Positions 47,930-56,976 of a DNA stretch of 64,000 nucleotides are shown piece after piece (the stretch's first letter is position 1; every line of letters starts with the position of its first letter). This stretch comes from CAZVJU01 sp964627195. Its GTDB lineage: Bacteria; Patescibacteriota; Microgenomatia; UBA8517. The position numbers and the translations under genes are program-made. The stretch covers positions 39,646-103,645 of the forward strand of contig CAZVJU010000001.1 of NCBI GenBank assembly GCA_964627195.1, written 5' to 3'. The notes under the pieces were generated by a model, which was not told the DNA's origin, searched no databases, and saw only the letters and a program-made list of their open reading frames with translations.

Positions 47930-49357
47930 TTAACCTTTTATATTCCCTAAAGGTTTAAAAGAAGCTACGGGTTGGGAGATATCCGCAGTTGAGAGAGCTG
48001 TTACAACTTCATTGATATCCTTATAGGCAAAGCCTGCTTCTTCAGCCAAACCGGAATATGAAGCTGTTTTAACATAAATCCCGTGCTCCTTCATCTTTTT
48101 TCGTAGCTCATCACCACGAACTTGATGTTTCGCCTTTGTCCGACTCATTGTTCTACCCGAACCATGTGCAGTAGAACCAAACGTTTTTTGCATGGCTGTC
48201 TCTGTTCCTGTTAAAAGATATGACCCGGTTTCCATCGAACCACCCAAAATCACCGGCTGTCCCGGAAACGCTCTCGTTGCTCCCTTCCTATGCACCATTA
48301 ATTCTTTTGTTACTAGTTTCCTATTACTTGTTACATGTTTTTCAATTTTGGCAATATTATGGGCAACATCATAAACCAAATCCATTTCTAATTTCTCAGC
48401 CGATTTGTCAAAAACATGAGAAAAAACCTCTCGGACTTTATGTGCAATTACCTGACGGTTACAAAAAGCGTTATTTGCAGCACAGGCCATAGCCGAAAAA
48501 TAGCGTTTGCCTTCCGGTGAGGAAATGGGGGCACACGCTAATTGTCTATCAGGAACTTCAATCTTATATCTTTTCATTACTGACTCGAACATATTTAGAT
48601 AGTCCGTTCCAATCTGATGTCCAAAACCCCTGCTGCCGCAATGAATCATCACGCCTATCTGTCCGACTTGCATAATTCCAAACTCAGAGGCAGCCGTTTC
48701 ATCAAATATCATCTCGACTTTTTGAACTTCGAGATAATGATTACCAGATCCTAAAGTACCTAGTTGATTTATCCCACGCACGATAGCTCGATCTGATACT
48801 GATTCAGGGTTGGCGTCAACAATTCTTCCTTCTTCTTCAATTTGGTGAAGATCTTCCTGCCAACCCAGCCCTGCATCCACTGCCCAAGCGGCACCTTTTA
48901 CCATAATCTCTTTGAATTCTTTTTTGTTCAATCTTATACTTCCGGAACTTCCGACTCCTGCCGGAATTACGTCAAAAAGATCATTAACTACTTGTTCAAT
49001 CCTTGGTTTTACTTCCTTTTCAGTAAGGTTTGTAGTCAATAATCTCATTCCACAGTTAATATCAAAGCCAATTCCACCAGGGGATATAATTCCGTCTTTA
49101 ATATCAAATGCTGCCACTCCGCCAATGGGAAACCCGTAACCCCAATGTGCATCTGGCATCATATATGAGGCGGTAATAATTCCGGGCAGAGATGCAACGT
49201 TAATTCCTTGTTCAACCGCTCCATCATCCATTTCTTTTAGAAGTTTTTCTGTAGCAATAACTCTAAGAGGAACTTTCATTCCTTTTCTAAAACTTTTAGG
49301 AAGTTCCCAAATCCCTCGCTCTATCTCAGTAAAGTGCCGAACTAACTTTGCATCCAC
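47930..49357 (-). CDS. rtcB: RNA-splicing ligase RtcB
   Basis: This 475-aa protein has the RtcB signature: GGIGFDINCGMRLL, metal-binding Cys and His in GTLGSGNHYLEVQ and MIHCGSRGFGHQIG, and the guanylylation-site region HGSGRTMSR near residue 400. RtcB joins 2',3'-cyclic phosphate and 5'-OH RNA ends using GTP and Mn. It functions in RNA repair or tRNA splicing in the cytoplasm. The start is GTG or ATG-type at 49357 (MDAKLVRH). An archease gene lies 18 nt upstream, which strengthens both calls. Confidence 0.96.
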   Translation of the reverse strand: MDAKLVRHFTEIERGIWELPKSFRKGMKVPLRVIATEKLLKEMDDGAVEQGINVASLPGIITASYMMPDAHWGYGFPIGGVAAFDIKDGIISPGGIGFDINCGMRLLTTNLTEKEVKPRIEQVVNDLFDVIPAGVGSSGSIRLNKKEFKEIMVKGAAWAVDAGLGWQEDLHQIEEEGRIVDANPESVSDRAIVRGINQLGTLGSGNHYLEVQKVEMIFDETAASEFGIMQVGQIGVMIHCGSRGFGHQIGTDYLNMFESVMKRYKIEVPDRQLACAPISSPEGKRYFSAMACAANNAFCNRQVIAHKVREVFSHVFDKSAEKLEMDLVYDVAHNIAKIEKHVTSNRKLVTKELMVHRKGATRAFPGQPVILGGSMETGSYLLTGTETAMQKTFGSTAHGSGRTMSRTKAKHQVRGDELRKKMKEHGIYVKTASYSGLAEEAGFAYKDINEVVTALSTADISQPVASFKPLGNIKG

Positions 49358-49374
49358 GATAACTTATTTTAACA

Positions 49375-49827
49375 TTAGACATCCAATATAACCTGACAGC
49401 GAAAGGTTTTATTTGGAAGTTTTTCTATTTTGAAAAGGTGTTTTGTAACTGCTTTAACATCAACCTCCAGTTTGTGTTCATTGCGATTGATTTTTTCCCC
49501 TCCTAACTTACCAGTCAGAACCCACAACCTACCATTTTTTTGTACGTTGCAGACTGCACTATTGAATAGAAGTTGTTCCGAGTCTTTCAAAAATACAAGT
49601 TCTTCTAAAAACGAAGATAAAAGATTTACCAAGTTATCATTTTTTAAATTAATTTCTTTGACTTCCCGAGTTTTCAGGGTATCCAATTCAACCATGGCTG
49701 ACTCGATTGCGTATCCAGCATTCTCAAAAAGCTCGTTATAAGTTTTACCGAAGGCTTCGAAAGCAAGATCAGCCGTAGCTATGTCGGGAAGAAATCTAAA
49801 CTTTTTTCTTAACTTTGCACTTTGCAC
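49375..49827 (-). CDS. Archease, RtcB activator
   Basis: This 150-aa protein matches archease: FRFLPDIATADLAFEAFGKTYNELFENAG at the start and VTKHLFKIEKLPNKTFRCQVILDV at the end, with acidic residues for metal binding. Archease speeds guanylylation and turnover of RtcB. The start is GTG 49827 (MQSAKLRKKF). A second in-frame choice is not obvious. The common N-terminal H in EHTAD is replaced (DIATAD), which is a known variable position but worth noting. It is directly upstream of rtcB on the same strand. Confidence 0.88.
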   Translation of the reverse strand: MQSAKLRKKFRFLPDIATADLAFEAFGKTYNELFENAGYAIESAMVELDTLKTREVKEINLKNDNLVNLLSSFLEELVFLKDSEQLLFNSAVCNVQKNGRLWVLTGKLGGEKINRNEHKLEVDVKAVTKHLFKIEKLPNKTFRCQVILDV

Positions 49828-49850
49828 TTTTAGCTTTGAACTTGATTATG

Positions 49851-49964
49851 TATGTTTACTTTGAAAACGAAACACACATGTAATCAAATATGTTTACGAC
49901 GAAGACCAAACATATTTGTAGTCAAGTATGTTTACGTTGAAAACGAAGCACACTTGTAATCAAG
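49851..49964 (-). repeat. Three 38-bp tandem repeats
   Basis: Units start TATGTTTAC and end TCAAA/G, 38 bp each, in register. Each is an imperfect palindrome (CAAGTATGTTTACGTT against CAAGTGTGCTTCGTT). A partial fourth unit enters the end of the YkuK-like gene and supplies its final codons and TGA. Divergence between units is about 15-35 percent by eye. Confidence 0.75.
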
Positions 49965-50466
49965 TATGCTTATCTGCCACACTTGATGCACCCCAGCTCT
50001 CAGGCTTAGTTTTGGCAACAAATCCGTTTCCATTGACCATACCCACAACCTCGCGGATCATTTCCCTGGTTGGCCCTAAAGGGCCGACATCGATATGAAT
50101 TTCCAAATCATATTTTGCAGGGGAAACGACTTTCCTGATTTCAGGAACAACCTCCTGGGCCGTTTGTAAGCTCATAAGTGTTTCAGTGTAAATCTTGTCT
50201 CGCAAAACCGGCGGGTGACCGTTCCTTTTTTCTTTTCTCCAGAAATACCTAGCTCCGCGCCCAATTCGATGCATAACGATCGCAGTTACAAAATCGATTT
50301 CAGATTCACCGTTTGTTTTCCTTGTCTGACTATCCGTTCCGATAACCAGTCTGTAGAAACTGGCTGGCTCTTCGTCCACAAAAGATGATATTTCTGTAAT
50401 CATTCTTGATATCGACATCTGGCCTTTAGTTGGACTATTAAAGCTATCTGTCTTAAACGACTTCAT
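49960..50466 (-). CDS. YkuK-family (DUF458) RNase H-like protein
   Basis: This protein of about 168 aa has a RNase H-like fold of the YkuK/DUF458 family: RLVIGTDSQTRK near residue 45, ivmhriGRGARYFWRK, and LEIHIDVGPLGPTREMIREVVGMV with Asp residues suited to metal binding. The start is ATG 50466 (MKSFKTDSF); the ORF extends to 50490. Function in RNA or nucleic-acid handling is suspected for the family and fits the rtcB neighbourhood. The C-terminal SVADKHT is partly repeat-derived, so the native tail may be slightly altered. Confidence 0.85.
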   Translation of the reverse strand: MKSFKTDSFNSPTKGQMSISRMITEISSFVDEEPASFYRLVIGTDSQTRKTNGESEIDFVTAIVMHRIGRGARYFWRKEKRNGHPPVLRDKIYTETLMSLQTAQEVVPEIRKVVSPAKYDLEIHIDVGPLGPTREMIREVVGMVNGNGFVAKTKPESWGASSVADKHT

Positions 50467-50528
50467 GGCAAAATTATACCCTTTCTGCATTTGTTTTTAA
50501 ATAATTCACCAAGAGTGATATAATCTGT

Positions 50529-51458
50529 GTGCCAATGAAAAGAAAAAGCCCAAAAATCAAAAAGGCAATTATCGCGGCTGCCGGATACGGAACTCGTTTT
50601 TTGCCCGCAACTAAAAACCAGCCAAAGGAGATGCTACCTATTATTGATAAACCAATTATTCATTATTTGGTTGAAGAGTGCGTAGCTTCAGGTATAACAG
50701 ACATCATCATTGTAACCAGGGCAGGCCAGGGGATTATGGAAGATTATTTTGATAGCCATGTAGAACTGGAACACATGCTTGATACAAACGGCAAAGAGGA
50801 GCTCCTGAAAACTGTAAGGGAAATTCCTCAACTCGCCAATTTTGTTTATGTCAGGCAAAAGAAAAATTTACCCTATGGCAACGGAACCCCACTTTTGGTT
50901 GCAGCACCGCTGATCGATGATGATGAAGCCTTTGTTTACATGTTTGGTGATGATTTAACAATCTCAAAAAATCCTGTCACAAAACAACTCATTGACGTTT
51001 TCCACGCAGAAAAACCTTCGGCAATTTTAGCCGTCCAAGAGGTAGAGGATAGCGAGGTTGATAGGTACGGCACAGTTGAATATAAGCAAAGCTTGGCCAG
51101 TCAAATAACTGGTAAAAAAGATGGTAGGAATAAATATGCGATAAAAGCACTCCTAGAAAAAATGCCTTTAGGGAAAAATCCTTCTAATATGGCTCAATTT
51201 GGCAGATTTGTTTTCAATTATGATGTTATACGAGAACTTAAAAAGACGCCGGCGGGCAAGGGTGGCGAATTATGGATATCAGATGTCCTTAATAACCTGG
51301 CCAAAAAGGGTAAAAAGGTCATCGCTCAACCAATCGAGGGAGAATGGCTCACAACTGGCGATCCCTTACGCTACATGAAAGCCCAAGTTCGTTTTGCCCT
51401 CGAAAGAAAAGATATTGGAAACGACTTCAGCGAATTTCTAAAAAACCTCAAGTTCTAA
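50529..51458 (+). CDS. galU: UTP-glucose-1-phosphate uridylyltransferase
   Basis: This 309-aa GalU has AAGYGTRFLPATKNQPKEMLPIIDKP, FMFGDDLTISKNP (metal Asp), and QFGRFVFNYDVIRELKKTPAGKGGELW. It makes UDP-glucose for envelope glycans. The start is GTG 50529 or more likely ATG 50535. It is transcribed away from the YkuK gene and ends convergently with a small membrane-protein gene by a 4-nt overlap. Length and motifs are normal, so activity is expected. Confidence 0.95.
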   Translation: MPMKRKSPKIKKAIIAAAGYGTRFLPATKNQPKEMLPIIDKPIIHYLVEECVASGITDIIIVTRAGQGIMEDYFDSHVELEHMLDTNGKEELLKTVREIPQLANFVYVRQKKNLPYGNGTPLLVAAPLIDDDEAFVYMFGDDLTISKNPVTKQLIDVFHAEKPSAILAVQEVEDSEVDRYGTVEYKQSLASQITGKKDGRNKYAIKALLEKMPLGKNPSNMAQFGRFVFNYDVIRELKKTPAGKGGELWISDVLNNLAKKGKKVIAQPIEGEWLTTGDPLRYMKAQVRFALERKDIGNDFSEFLKNLKF

Positions 51459-51709
51459 AAAATAACGGAGAAAGCTATAACAATCCCCAAGAGCGCAAAA
51501 ACTAAGTATTCTACGACAACAGAAAGGTATAAATCTCTATGTATGTGGTGGTGAATTAGTCCCCAGGAAACGTACCCGCCAGCCATGGCAATAACTAGTG
51601 CTAACTGAAAATTTCTGTCTGCTGAAAAAAGTGTAAAACCGACTAGTCCGGCGACAAGAACACCAAAAAGCGGTAAATAATGCCGAAGATGGTGTGTTAA
51701 ACTTTTCAT
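51455..51709 (-). CDS. Small membrane protein with three helices
   Basis: This 84-aa protein starts at ATG 51709 (MKSLTHHLRHYLP). The ORF is open from 51760, but those codons lie within a palindromic element. It has three hydrophobic segments (about residues 12-28, 33-48, 60-82). The His-rich N-terminus and HHHIHRD between helices might bind metal, but I know no matching family. It is co-directional with the CAP-domain gene upstream and separated from it only by element B. Function is unknown. Confidence 0.65.
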   Translation of the reverse strand: MKSLTHHLRHYLPLFGVLVAGLVGFTLFSADRNFQLALVIAMAGGYVSWGLIHHHIHRDLYLSVVVEYLVFALLGIVIAFSVIF

Positions 51710-51792
51710 AGAACCTGTTTCAAAACTCGCCTTGTAGGCTCGTTTCTCAGTGCTTCGCAAGGTTATATGAACTGTTTTGAAACCAGTTCATA
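51708..51792 (-). repeat. Inter-gene palindromic element B, copy 2
   Basis: This element matches 7112-7226 at both ends (AACCTGTTTCAAAACTCGCC; TATGAACTGTTTTGAAACC) and in TTCATAATATT, with a shorter middle. As in copy 1 it supplies the upstream gene's TGA stop (51788-51790) and the ribosome-binding region of the next gene's ATG (51709). Confidence 0.75.
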
Positions 51793-52738
51793 ATATTTTT
51801 CCAGCCTTCGCGATTAATAGTATAGCCAAAATCATTCCTAAAAAGGCTAGATGTGCAAAAGTTCTGCCGCTGACCCGTGTTATTTTACGTCTGGCGATAA
51901 TTAGTCCGTCAACAATCATAACAATTAAAAGAAATACCGTTGTTGCTATAGCAACATTTCGTGTACTTCCGAAGGGAGATATTAAAACTTTGTAAGTGTT
52001 CGCTTTTTCCTGAAACGGTTCCCCTTCAATAATAGTATGCGTAGGCTCAGGAGAAATAAGTGCACCCACGGGAACAATTGGAGTAGGACTTAATGCACTA
52101 AGTGTAGGCGAGGGAGCCACGCTCGCCTGTGGCCTCGCTTGGACAAGAGGAACATTCGAAGTAGTATCAGCAAGCTGAGTACCAAAAAGCTGTACAATAA
52201 GTGTAGTTTCCTGACCTGCCAAATCACCTTCAACAACTGCCACACCAATTTCTTTATATTTTGTAGAAAGCAGATTATCCCTGTGAGACGAAGAGTTTAT
52301 CCAAGCTGCTATTGCATCATTTGGGTTAGAAAAATCTCTTGCCAGATTTTCCCCAGCAAAGCGGTATTTGTACCCAACATCGCCAAAAAACTTCCATGGT
52401 TCGGTTCCGTCAGGTGCTACGTGAGCCCAATAATCGTAGGTAAGCATGTGCTCGCCTTTACGCCGAGCCGCCTCAGTAAGTTCACTACTATATACCAAAG
52501 AAGATACACCTGACTCGGAGCGCTTCTGGTTTGTCAATTTTATAATCTCATCCGGCGGAATATTTGCTGCATAACCTAAAATCTTTACTCCAGTAATGGG
52601 AAGAGCCTGGAGAATTAGCTGATAAACCACAAGAAAAATAACTATCAGGAAAATACTCGAAGAATGAAGAATCTTGGCCTTATGGTTATTTGACTGGCCG
52701 GGAAAAAAATAGTGGCTTAGAGAATATGCAAAATTCAT
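51788..52738 (-). CDS. CAP/SCP-domain membrane protein
   Basis: This 316-aa protein has a membrane helix at about residues 28-48, then a CAP domain (residues about 65-195): IIKLTNQKRSESGVSSLVYSSELTEAARRKGEHM, YDYWAHVAPDG, YRFAGENLAR and AWINSSSHRDNLLS, with the paired His and Glu of the family. A Pro/Ser-rich linker and two C-terminal helices (about 255-275 and 290-312) follow. Bacterial CAP proteins are extracytoplasmic with unclear enzymology. Its stop codon is provided by element B. It belongs to the surface module beside the sortase gene. Confidence 0.88.
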   Translation of the reverse strand: MNFAYSLSHYFFPGQSNNHKAKILHSSSIFLIVIFLVVYQLILQALPITGVKILGYAANIPPDEIIKLTNQKRSESGVSSLVYSSELTEAARRKGEHMLTYDYWAHVAPDGTEPWKFFGDVGYKYRFAGENLARDFSNPNDAIAAWINSSSHRDNLLSTKYKEIGVAVVEGDLAGQETTLIVQLFGTQLADTTSNVPLVQARPQASVAPSPTLSALSPTPIVPVGALISPEPTHTIIEGEPFQEKANTYKVLISPFGSTRNVAIATTVFLLIVMIVDGLIIARRKITRVSGRTFAHLAFLGMILAILLIAKAGKIL

Positions 52739-52784
52739 TTGATCTAATCTTAACCTTGATTATGACTGGTTTCAAGAACAAAGA

Positions 52785-53366
52785 TCAAATGGGTTTCGCT
52801 ACTACAATAAGCCGTCTTGAATCGGCAAATCCGGAACAAGTGTAAAGAGTAAGATTTTCATCCTCTGTCGGTGCAATTACTTCCAGTTGGTTTGGGTAAA
52901 CCTCTTTTATGTCCTTAACCTCGTATTCGTGCCAATCAGATTCTGTCAGGATATATGCTTTCATCCCCGGTTTAATTGATCGAAGTGGCAAAAAAAGATC
53001 TTCTTTCGCATGAGCGAAAATTATTTGGTTACCTATTTCTCCCGGTAGACCTGAACCGACTCCCCACGCCGCCGAATCATCAAATACTTCCCAAAAACCA
53101 TTTACTATTTCTGATTTTTTGATATCCAAATCGACCGAGAGAAAGGGAATAATTATTCTCCGCGGAATTTTAGCTTCATCTAAATCAGCACTTGAAAGCC
53201 CTTCTACCTTGACAGGTTCCTTATCAAAACTTGTAGAAAGACTAGTTTTAGGTTTATTCCTACCAAGAATCAGCATTATTCCAACAATGGTCAAAGAAAT
53301 TCCTAAAGCAAGTTTTGAAGGAGAATGTTTAAGGTTGCCTTTTACGGTCTTTCTGAAAGAGTTCAT
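52785..53366 (-). CDS. Sortase (class D/E-like)
   Basis: This 193-aa protein has an N-terminal membrane helix (about residues 20-35) and a sortase beta-barrel. Catalytic His is in QIIFAHAKEDLF near 115, Cys in NLTLYTCSG near 175, and Arg in DSRRLIVVAKP. It should cleave and anchor or join surface proteins outside the membrane. It overlaps the repeat-protein gene upstream by 38 nt, which suggests that the three repeat proteins are its substrates or partners. None of them has a plain LPXTG, so substrates remain a guess. Confidence 0.87.
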   Translation of the reverse strand: MNSFRKTVKGNLKHSPSKLALGISLTIVGIMLILGRNKPKTSLSTSFDKEPVKVEGLSSADLDEAKIPRRIIIPFLSVDLDIKKSEIVNGFWEVFDDSAAWGVGSGLPGEIGNQIIFAHAKEDLFLPLRSIKPGMKAYILTESDWHEYEVKDIKEVYPNQLEVIAPTEDENLTLYTCSGFADSRRLIVVAKPI

Positions 53367-54504
53367 CGCTTGCTATTTTACCACCCACACTAACCATAAC
53401 AAGTCCGGCAAAGAAAAATATAGATTGTGCAATATCGCCTGATGTATCCGACAACCCAGATATTCCAGGTCCGCCTGCTTCAATTGCTGCAGCTTCAGGT
53501 AAAATTTGTCCTCCTCCTCCTCCACCGCCACCTCCACCACCGCCACCTCCTCCACGACCTCCATCTTCTTTCTTCTCTTCTTTAGGAGATTCTGCAGTTG
53601 GGGGAACTTCTTCCTCTTTTTCTTCCAAATGACAACAATTATTTTCTACTTTACTAAGATTTACTAAATTTTTTATGAAGAAATCGAGTGATATGTCTCC
53701 TGTTTTTATAGTTATATCGCCATCACTATTTCTGTTTACAGAGTTACCACCGGTATTCAGGTTCCAAAATACGGTATTGTCGATATTGGCTGTAAAAGTA
53801 GTTTGACCATTCTTAGAAGTATCAAGGTTTGCATTTATTACATCTGCCGAACCCGCACCATTCCCTGAGATCTTTGAGGAAAAATCTGAAAGCCCCAAAA
53901 TCTCACTGACCTCTGAAAAGTTAATTGGCCCATTTATAATTTGTCCTTGCACTTTTATATTACCCGTCGTAATATTCACTTCCCCGTTAGTATTTTCGTT
54001 TGCTGAATTGTTACCTGTATTTGCATAGCCAATGATAGTATTTTTAACCACCGCATTCTGAAAAACGCTGATACCTGTTGATGATGTTTGAGAGGTAGTA
54101 ATTTGATTATTTGAATCGCTTCCATTGCCTGAAATTTGGGTTGTCGTACTTTCTTGACAGCAGTGTGTTTCCGCACTGGAAATATTGGCCGAGTTTTCTA
54201 AATCTATCTCTACATTAACATCACCCGTGGTAATATTTACATTACTATTAGAATTGCCTGTTGCAGAATTGTCTCCGGTATTAGTGGAAGTATCGATAAC
54301 ATTTGAAATTTGAGATTGATTTGTCTGAGTAATGTTTGTCTCACTTTGTGTCGTAACTTGTATTTCGTTTCTGCTTTCCGCTCCATTATCAACTACAACC
54401 AACTCGTCAGCATCCACTCTAGGTATAAAAACATAGGTAATGATAGTGAGTAAGCAAACTAATAATAGAAGAATTTTATCCGCTTTCGTTTTTTTTATCA
54501 TCAA
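53329..54504 (-). CDS. Surface repeat protein with NTGD-type repeats and C-terminal anchor
   Basis: This 391-aa protein has a signal/anchor helix (residues about 10-28) and then three units of about 95 residues with the recurring order NGxxSxN...N-T-G-x-N-S-x-x-x-N-x-x-G-x-x-x-I-x-TGD. A CC dipeptide (HCCQE, NCCHL) precedes or ends units. An acidic linker, a run of 15 Gly and a Pro-rich stretch follow, then a C-terminal helix (about 355-375) with basic tail (KDRKRQP). It is probably exposed on the surface, stalk-like. It is one of three paralogous genes. I do not recognise a named family. Confidence 0.75.
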   Translation of the reverse strand: MMIKKTKADKILLLLVCLLTIITYVFIPRVDADELVVVDNGAESRNEIQVTTQSETNITQTNQSQISNVIDTSTNTGDNSATGNSNSNVNITTGDVNVEIDLENSANISSAETHCCQESTTTQISGNGSDSNNQITTSQTSSTGISVFQNAVVKNTIIGYANTGNNSANENTNGEVNITTGNIKVQGQIINGPINFSEVSEILGLSDFSSKISGNGAGSADVINANLDTSKNGQTTFTANIDNTVFWNLNTGGNSVNRNSDGDITIKTGDISLDFFIKNLVNLSKVENNCCHLEEKEEEVPPTAESPKEEKKEDGGRGGGGGGGGGGGGGGGQILPEAAAIEAGGPGISGLSDTSGDIAQSIFFFAGLVMVSVGGKIASDELFQKDRKRQP

Positions 54505-54507
54505 GAA

Positions 54508-56766
54508 TTAGGCAGCGTGAGCAGCTCTAATTCTTTTGCGTCGGATTATGTAATAACCCAAGCCAAGTGGAAGTGCAAAAATAAACCATGCGAGATTCAC
54601 TTTGATAACTTTTTTGCCAAGTGTGGCGTCTTCACCGATAGAACTGTTTCCGGCTACAATCGCCAATTCATCATCAGCTTCATTGACACCGGATATCCCT
54701 GAACCCGAGTTTCCAGATACTTTGAGTATTTTCTTCTGAGTTTCTATTATATACGAAGCTACAGAAGTTTGGTGCGAAGATGAATCTGTGCCGGTTGCGT
54801 TACTTTCCCCATTTGTATTTGTATTGGTATTATTTTCCGGGGTTGAACTTCCTCCGATACCGGGTTGATTATCACTTTCCTTGGTCTGTCCCGGACCGAC
54901 AAAATCCCCCAGCCAGCTCCCGAAAACGTTAACTACAGTTACAAAAAGTTTTCCTCCCCCGACTATATTATTATTTACGAAGTTAACGATGCTGGCTACA
55001 ATAGTAGCATCACCCGTCACAATAGAATTATTCCCGCCGGTATTCATGTTGGCGCTATTATCACCCGTTTTTGCACTCAGATTTACATTGTTAACAATAG
55101 TCGCGTTATTTGTCTGTGAAGTAGTCGTATTTGTATTCTGATTGACGGAAGCGTCGTTTGTCGAACCTGCACCATTTCCTGAATTGACAGCTGTTATCTC
55201 TCCGGTCTCATTGACTGTAAATTCAAATCCGTCTGATCCTGCATAGTTTTGCCCGTCGGGCGACCCAACAATCTTACCAATCCATTTACCCGCTTCATTT
55301 ACCAAAACAAGCCACCATGTCCCACCAATAATATTTGTGTTCGCTACATTTAATACCTGGGCAACAACATTTGAATCACCGGTGGTCACAGAAGAGGAGC
55401 CGTCAGTATTTTTGTTTACGTCATTATCTCCTGTTTCCGCATCCAGAATTAAATTGTTTTGAATATCTGCGGCGTTAAACTGATAGGTGTTCGTGTTAGT
55501 TGTTTGATCAACACTAGCAGTATTTTCTGAACCGGTACCGTTCCCGACATTAGCCGCTGTCGTGGAAGAGGCACAGCAGGAAAGAACAGTTCCATCCGGT
55601 AAGATTATATCTCCCACCAAGTTCCCAAAAATATTTACAACCGCATAGACTACATCTCCGGCAAAATTGTTATTCACCATATTAACGACGCTGCCTGAAA
55701 CGTTCGCGTCACCTGTTGTAACACTAGAATCTCCTCCTGTATTCATGTCAACCTTATTATCACCTGAGTCTGAGATAAGGGTCATGTTATTTTCAATTAA
55801 GGCATCATTTGTTTGAAATGAATTATCCGTCACTGAAGAGTCTAGATTACCGGTATTGGTTGAGTCTGCGCCATTACCGGTATTTTTAACTGTAGTATCA
55901 CCTCCCGCACAGCCTTGTATACACGTTGCTTTAGATAAATCCAAAATATAATCTCCCTGATGATCATCAGTAACATTAAACTCGTAAACTGCCAAAGCGT
56001 CGATGTTAGTATTTACACCAGTTATAATTGTCCCGGTGGTGTTTGCATCCCCGGTAACAATTTTCTGATCTCCTCCAGTATTTCTGGAGGCAGAATTATC
56101 TCCTGTTGTTGTATTTTGAAAAAGGTTATTCCCTACGTTTGCAGAATTATTTTGAAAATTGTTCGTATCAGTCGAGGTTGCAACACTTCCTGTATTAACC
56201 GAATCCGTACCATTGCCTGAATTTGTAACCGCAACACCTGCCGAAGTAGTATCAGAGGATGGCGTAAGAGAAATATTCGTATTTGCTTTTGTCGATATAT
56301 TGCCGACATTATCTGCATCCCCTGTATTAATAGTAGTTGATCCGCTTTGGCCATCAGAACTTTGTCCTCCAGTGCCTTCGTTCCAGTCAGGGTAAGTTGA
56401 AGAGTTAGATTCCGCTCCACCATTAGAACTATCGGAATTACTTCCTGATCCGGAATCGGATTCATCTTCTTTTCTATTGTGATTTGGCCAGGTTGGAGTA
56501 GGTTCTGGATTAGTCGCTTCTTCTAAAGTAGGCGCAGAGGGAGCTTCAGGGGAAGGTGGTGGTGTGGGTTCAGAAGGGGCAGCAGGTTCTTCGAGTTCTA
56601 CGGGAGGAGTTGGTGCCGCAGGTGCACTTGGTGCAGAGGGAGCTTCCGGCGCAGACTGAGCAAGAGCTAAAGTTAGCGGATTCTGCACAAAAATGAAAGC
56701 CGCCATTAATAGTGTTGCTAGTAACCTTTTAGTTTTATTTTTTTTGCTTGAAATATTTATAATCAT
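54508..56766 (-). CDS. Large surface repeat protein with NTGD-type repeats
   Basis: The start is taken at ATG 56766 (MIINISSKKNK), which gives a signal helix ending ...LALAQSAPEAPSAP. The ORF is open to 56868. After a Pro/Ala/Ser-rich stretch and a Ser/Asn-rich linker come at least four units of about 110-120 residues with TGDNxAxxNTGGxxxIVTGDA and a Cys pair just before several units (QGCAGG, SCCAS). A C-terminal helix (LAWFIFALPLGLGYYII) and basic tail (RRKRIRAAHAA) anchor it. It is probably an elongated adhesin or S-layer-like protein. The start is uncertain by up to 34 residues. Confidence 0.75.
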   Translation of the reverse strand: MIINISSKKNKTKRLLATLLMAAFIFVQNPLTLALAQSAPEAPSAPSAPAAPTPPVELEEPAAPSEPTPPPSPEAPSAPTLEEATNPEPTPTWPNHNRKEDESDSGSGSNSDSSNGGAESNSSTYPDWNEGTGGQSSDGQSGSTTINTGDADNVGNISTKANTNISLTPSSDTTSAGVAVTNSGNGTDSVNTGSVATSTDTNNFQNNSANVGNNLFQNTTTGDNSASRNTGGDQKIVTGDANTTGTIITGVNTNIDALAVYEFNVTDDHQGDYILDLSKATCIQGCAGGDTTVKNTGNGADSTNTGNLDSSVTDNSFQTNDALIENNMTLISDSGDNKVDMNTGGDSSVTTGDANVSGSVVNMVNNNFAGDVVYAVVNIFGNLVGDIILPDGTVLSCCASSTTAANVGNGTGSENTASVDQTTNTNTYQFNAADIQNNLILDAETGDNDVNKNTDGSSSVTTGDSNVVAQVLNVANTNIIGGTWWLVLVNEAGKWIGKIVGSPDGQNYAGSDGFEFTVNETGEITAVNSGNGAGSTNDASVNQNTNTTTSQTNNATIVNNVNLSAKTGDNSANMNTGGNNSIVTGDATIVASIVNFVNNNIVGGGKLFVTVVNVFGSWLGDFVGPGQTKESDNQPGIGGSSTPENNTNTNTNGESNATGTDSSSHQTSVASYIIETQKKILKVSGNSGSGISGVNEADDELAIVAGNSSIGEDATLGKKVIKVNLAWFIFALPLGLGYYIIRRKRIRAAHAA

Positions 56767-56917
56767 TTTCTTTAACTTGTCTAAAAAATCTCTCTCTTGT
56801 AATACCTTACCGTGTGTAAGTCTTTGGTTTACTACTCTTATTTCTATATTCTCAAAAACTATTCTCATTCGGCAGGTTATACTTTTTTTCTAAAACTTAA
56901 GTGTTTTAATTATCTCT

Positions 56918-56966
56918 GGGTTTAAGGGCGGTCCACCGAAGTGCAAGTAGACCGCGCCTAAAGCCC
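56918..56966 (-). terminator. Long hairpin after the 441-aa repeat protein gene
   Basis: GGGCTTTAGGCGCGGTCTAC pairs with the opposite arm ending CTTAAACCC with few mismatches, just downstream of the stop at 56977. Only AT-rich sequence follows, no strict T tract, so it may be a partial terminator or mRNA-stabilising structure. Confidence 0.5.
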
Positions 56967-56976
56967 AAGAGTAAGC

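Noticed and set aside
49851..49964. CRISPR array
   Set aside because: Units are adjacent without spacers and only three; no cas genes in the window.
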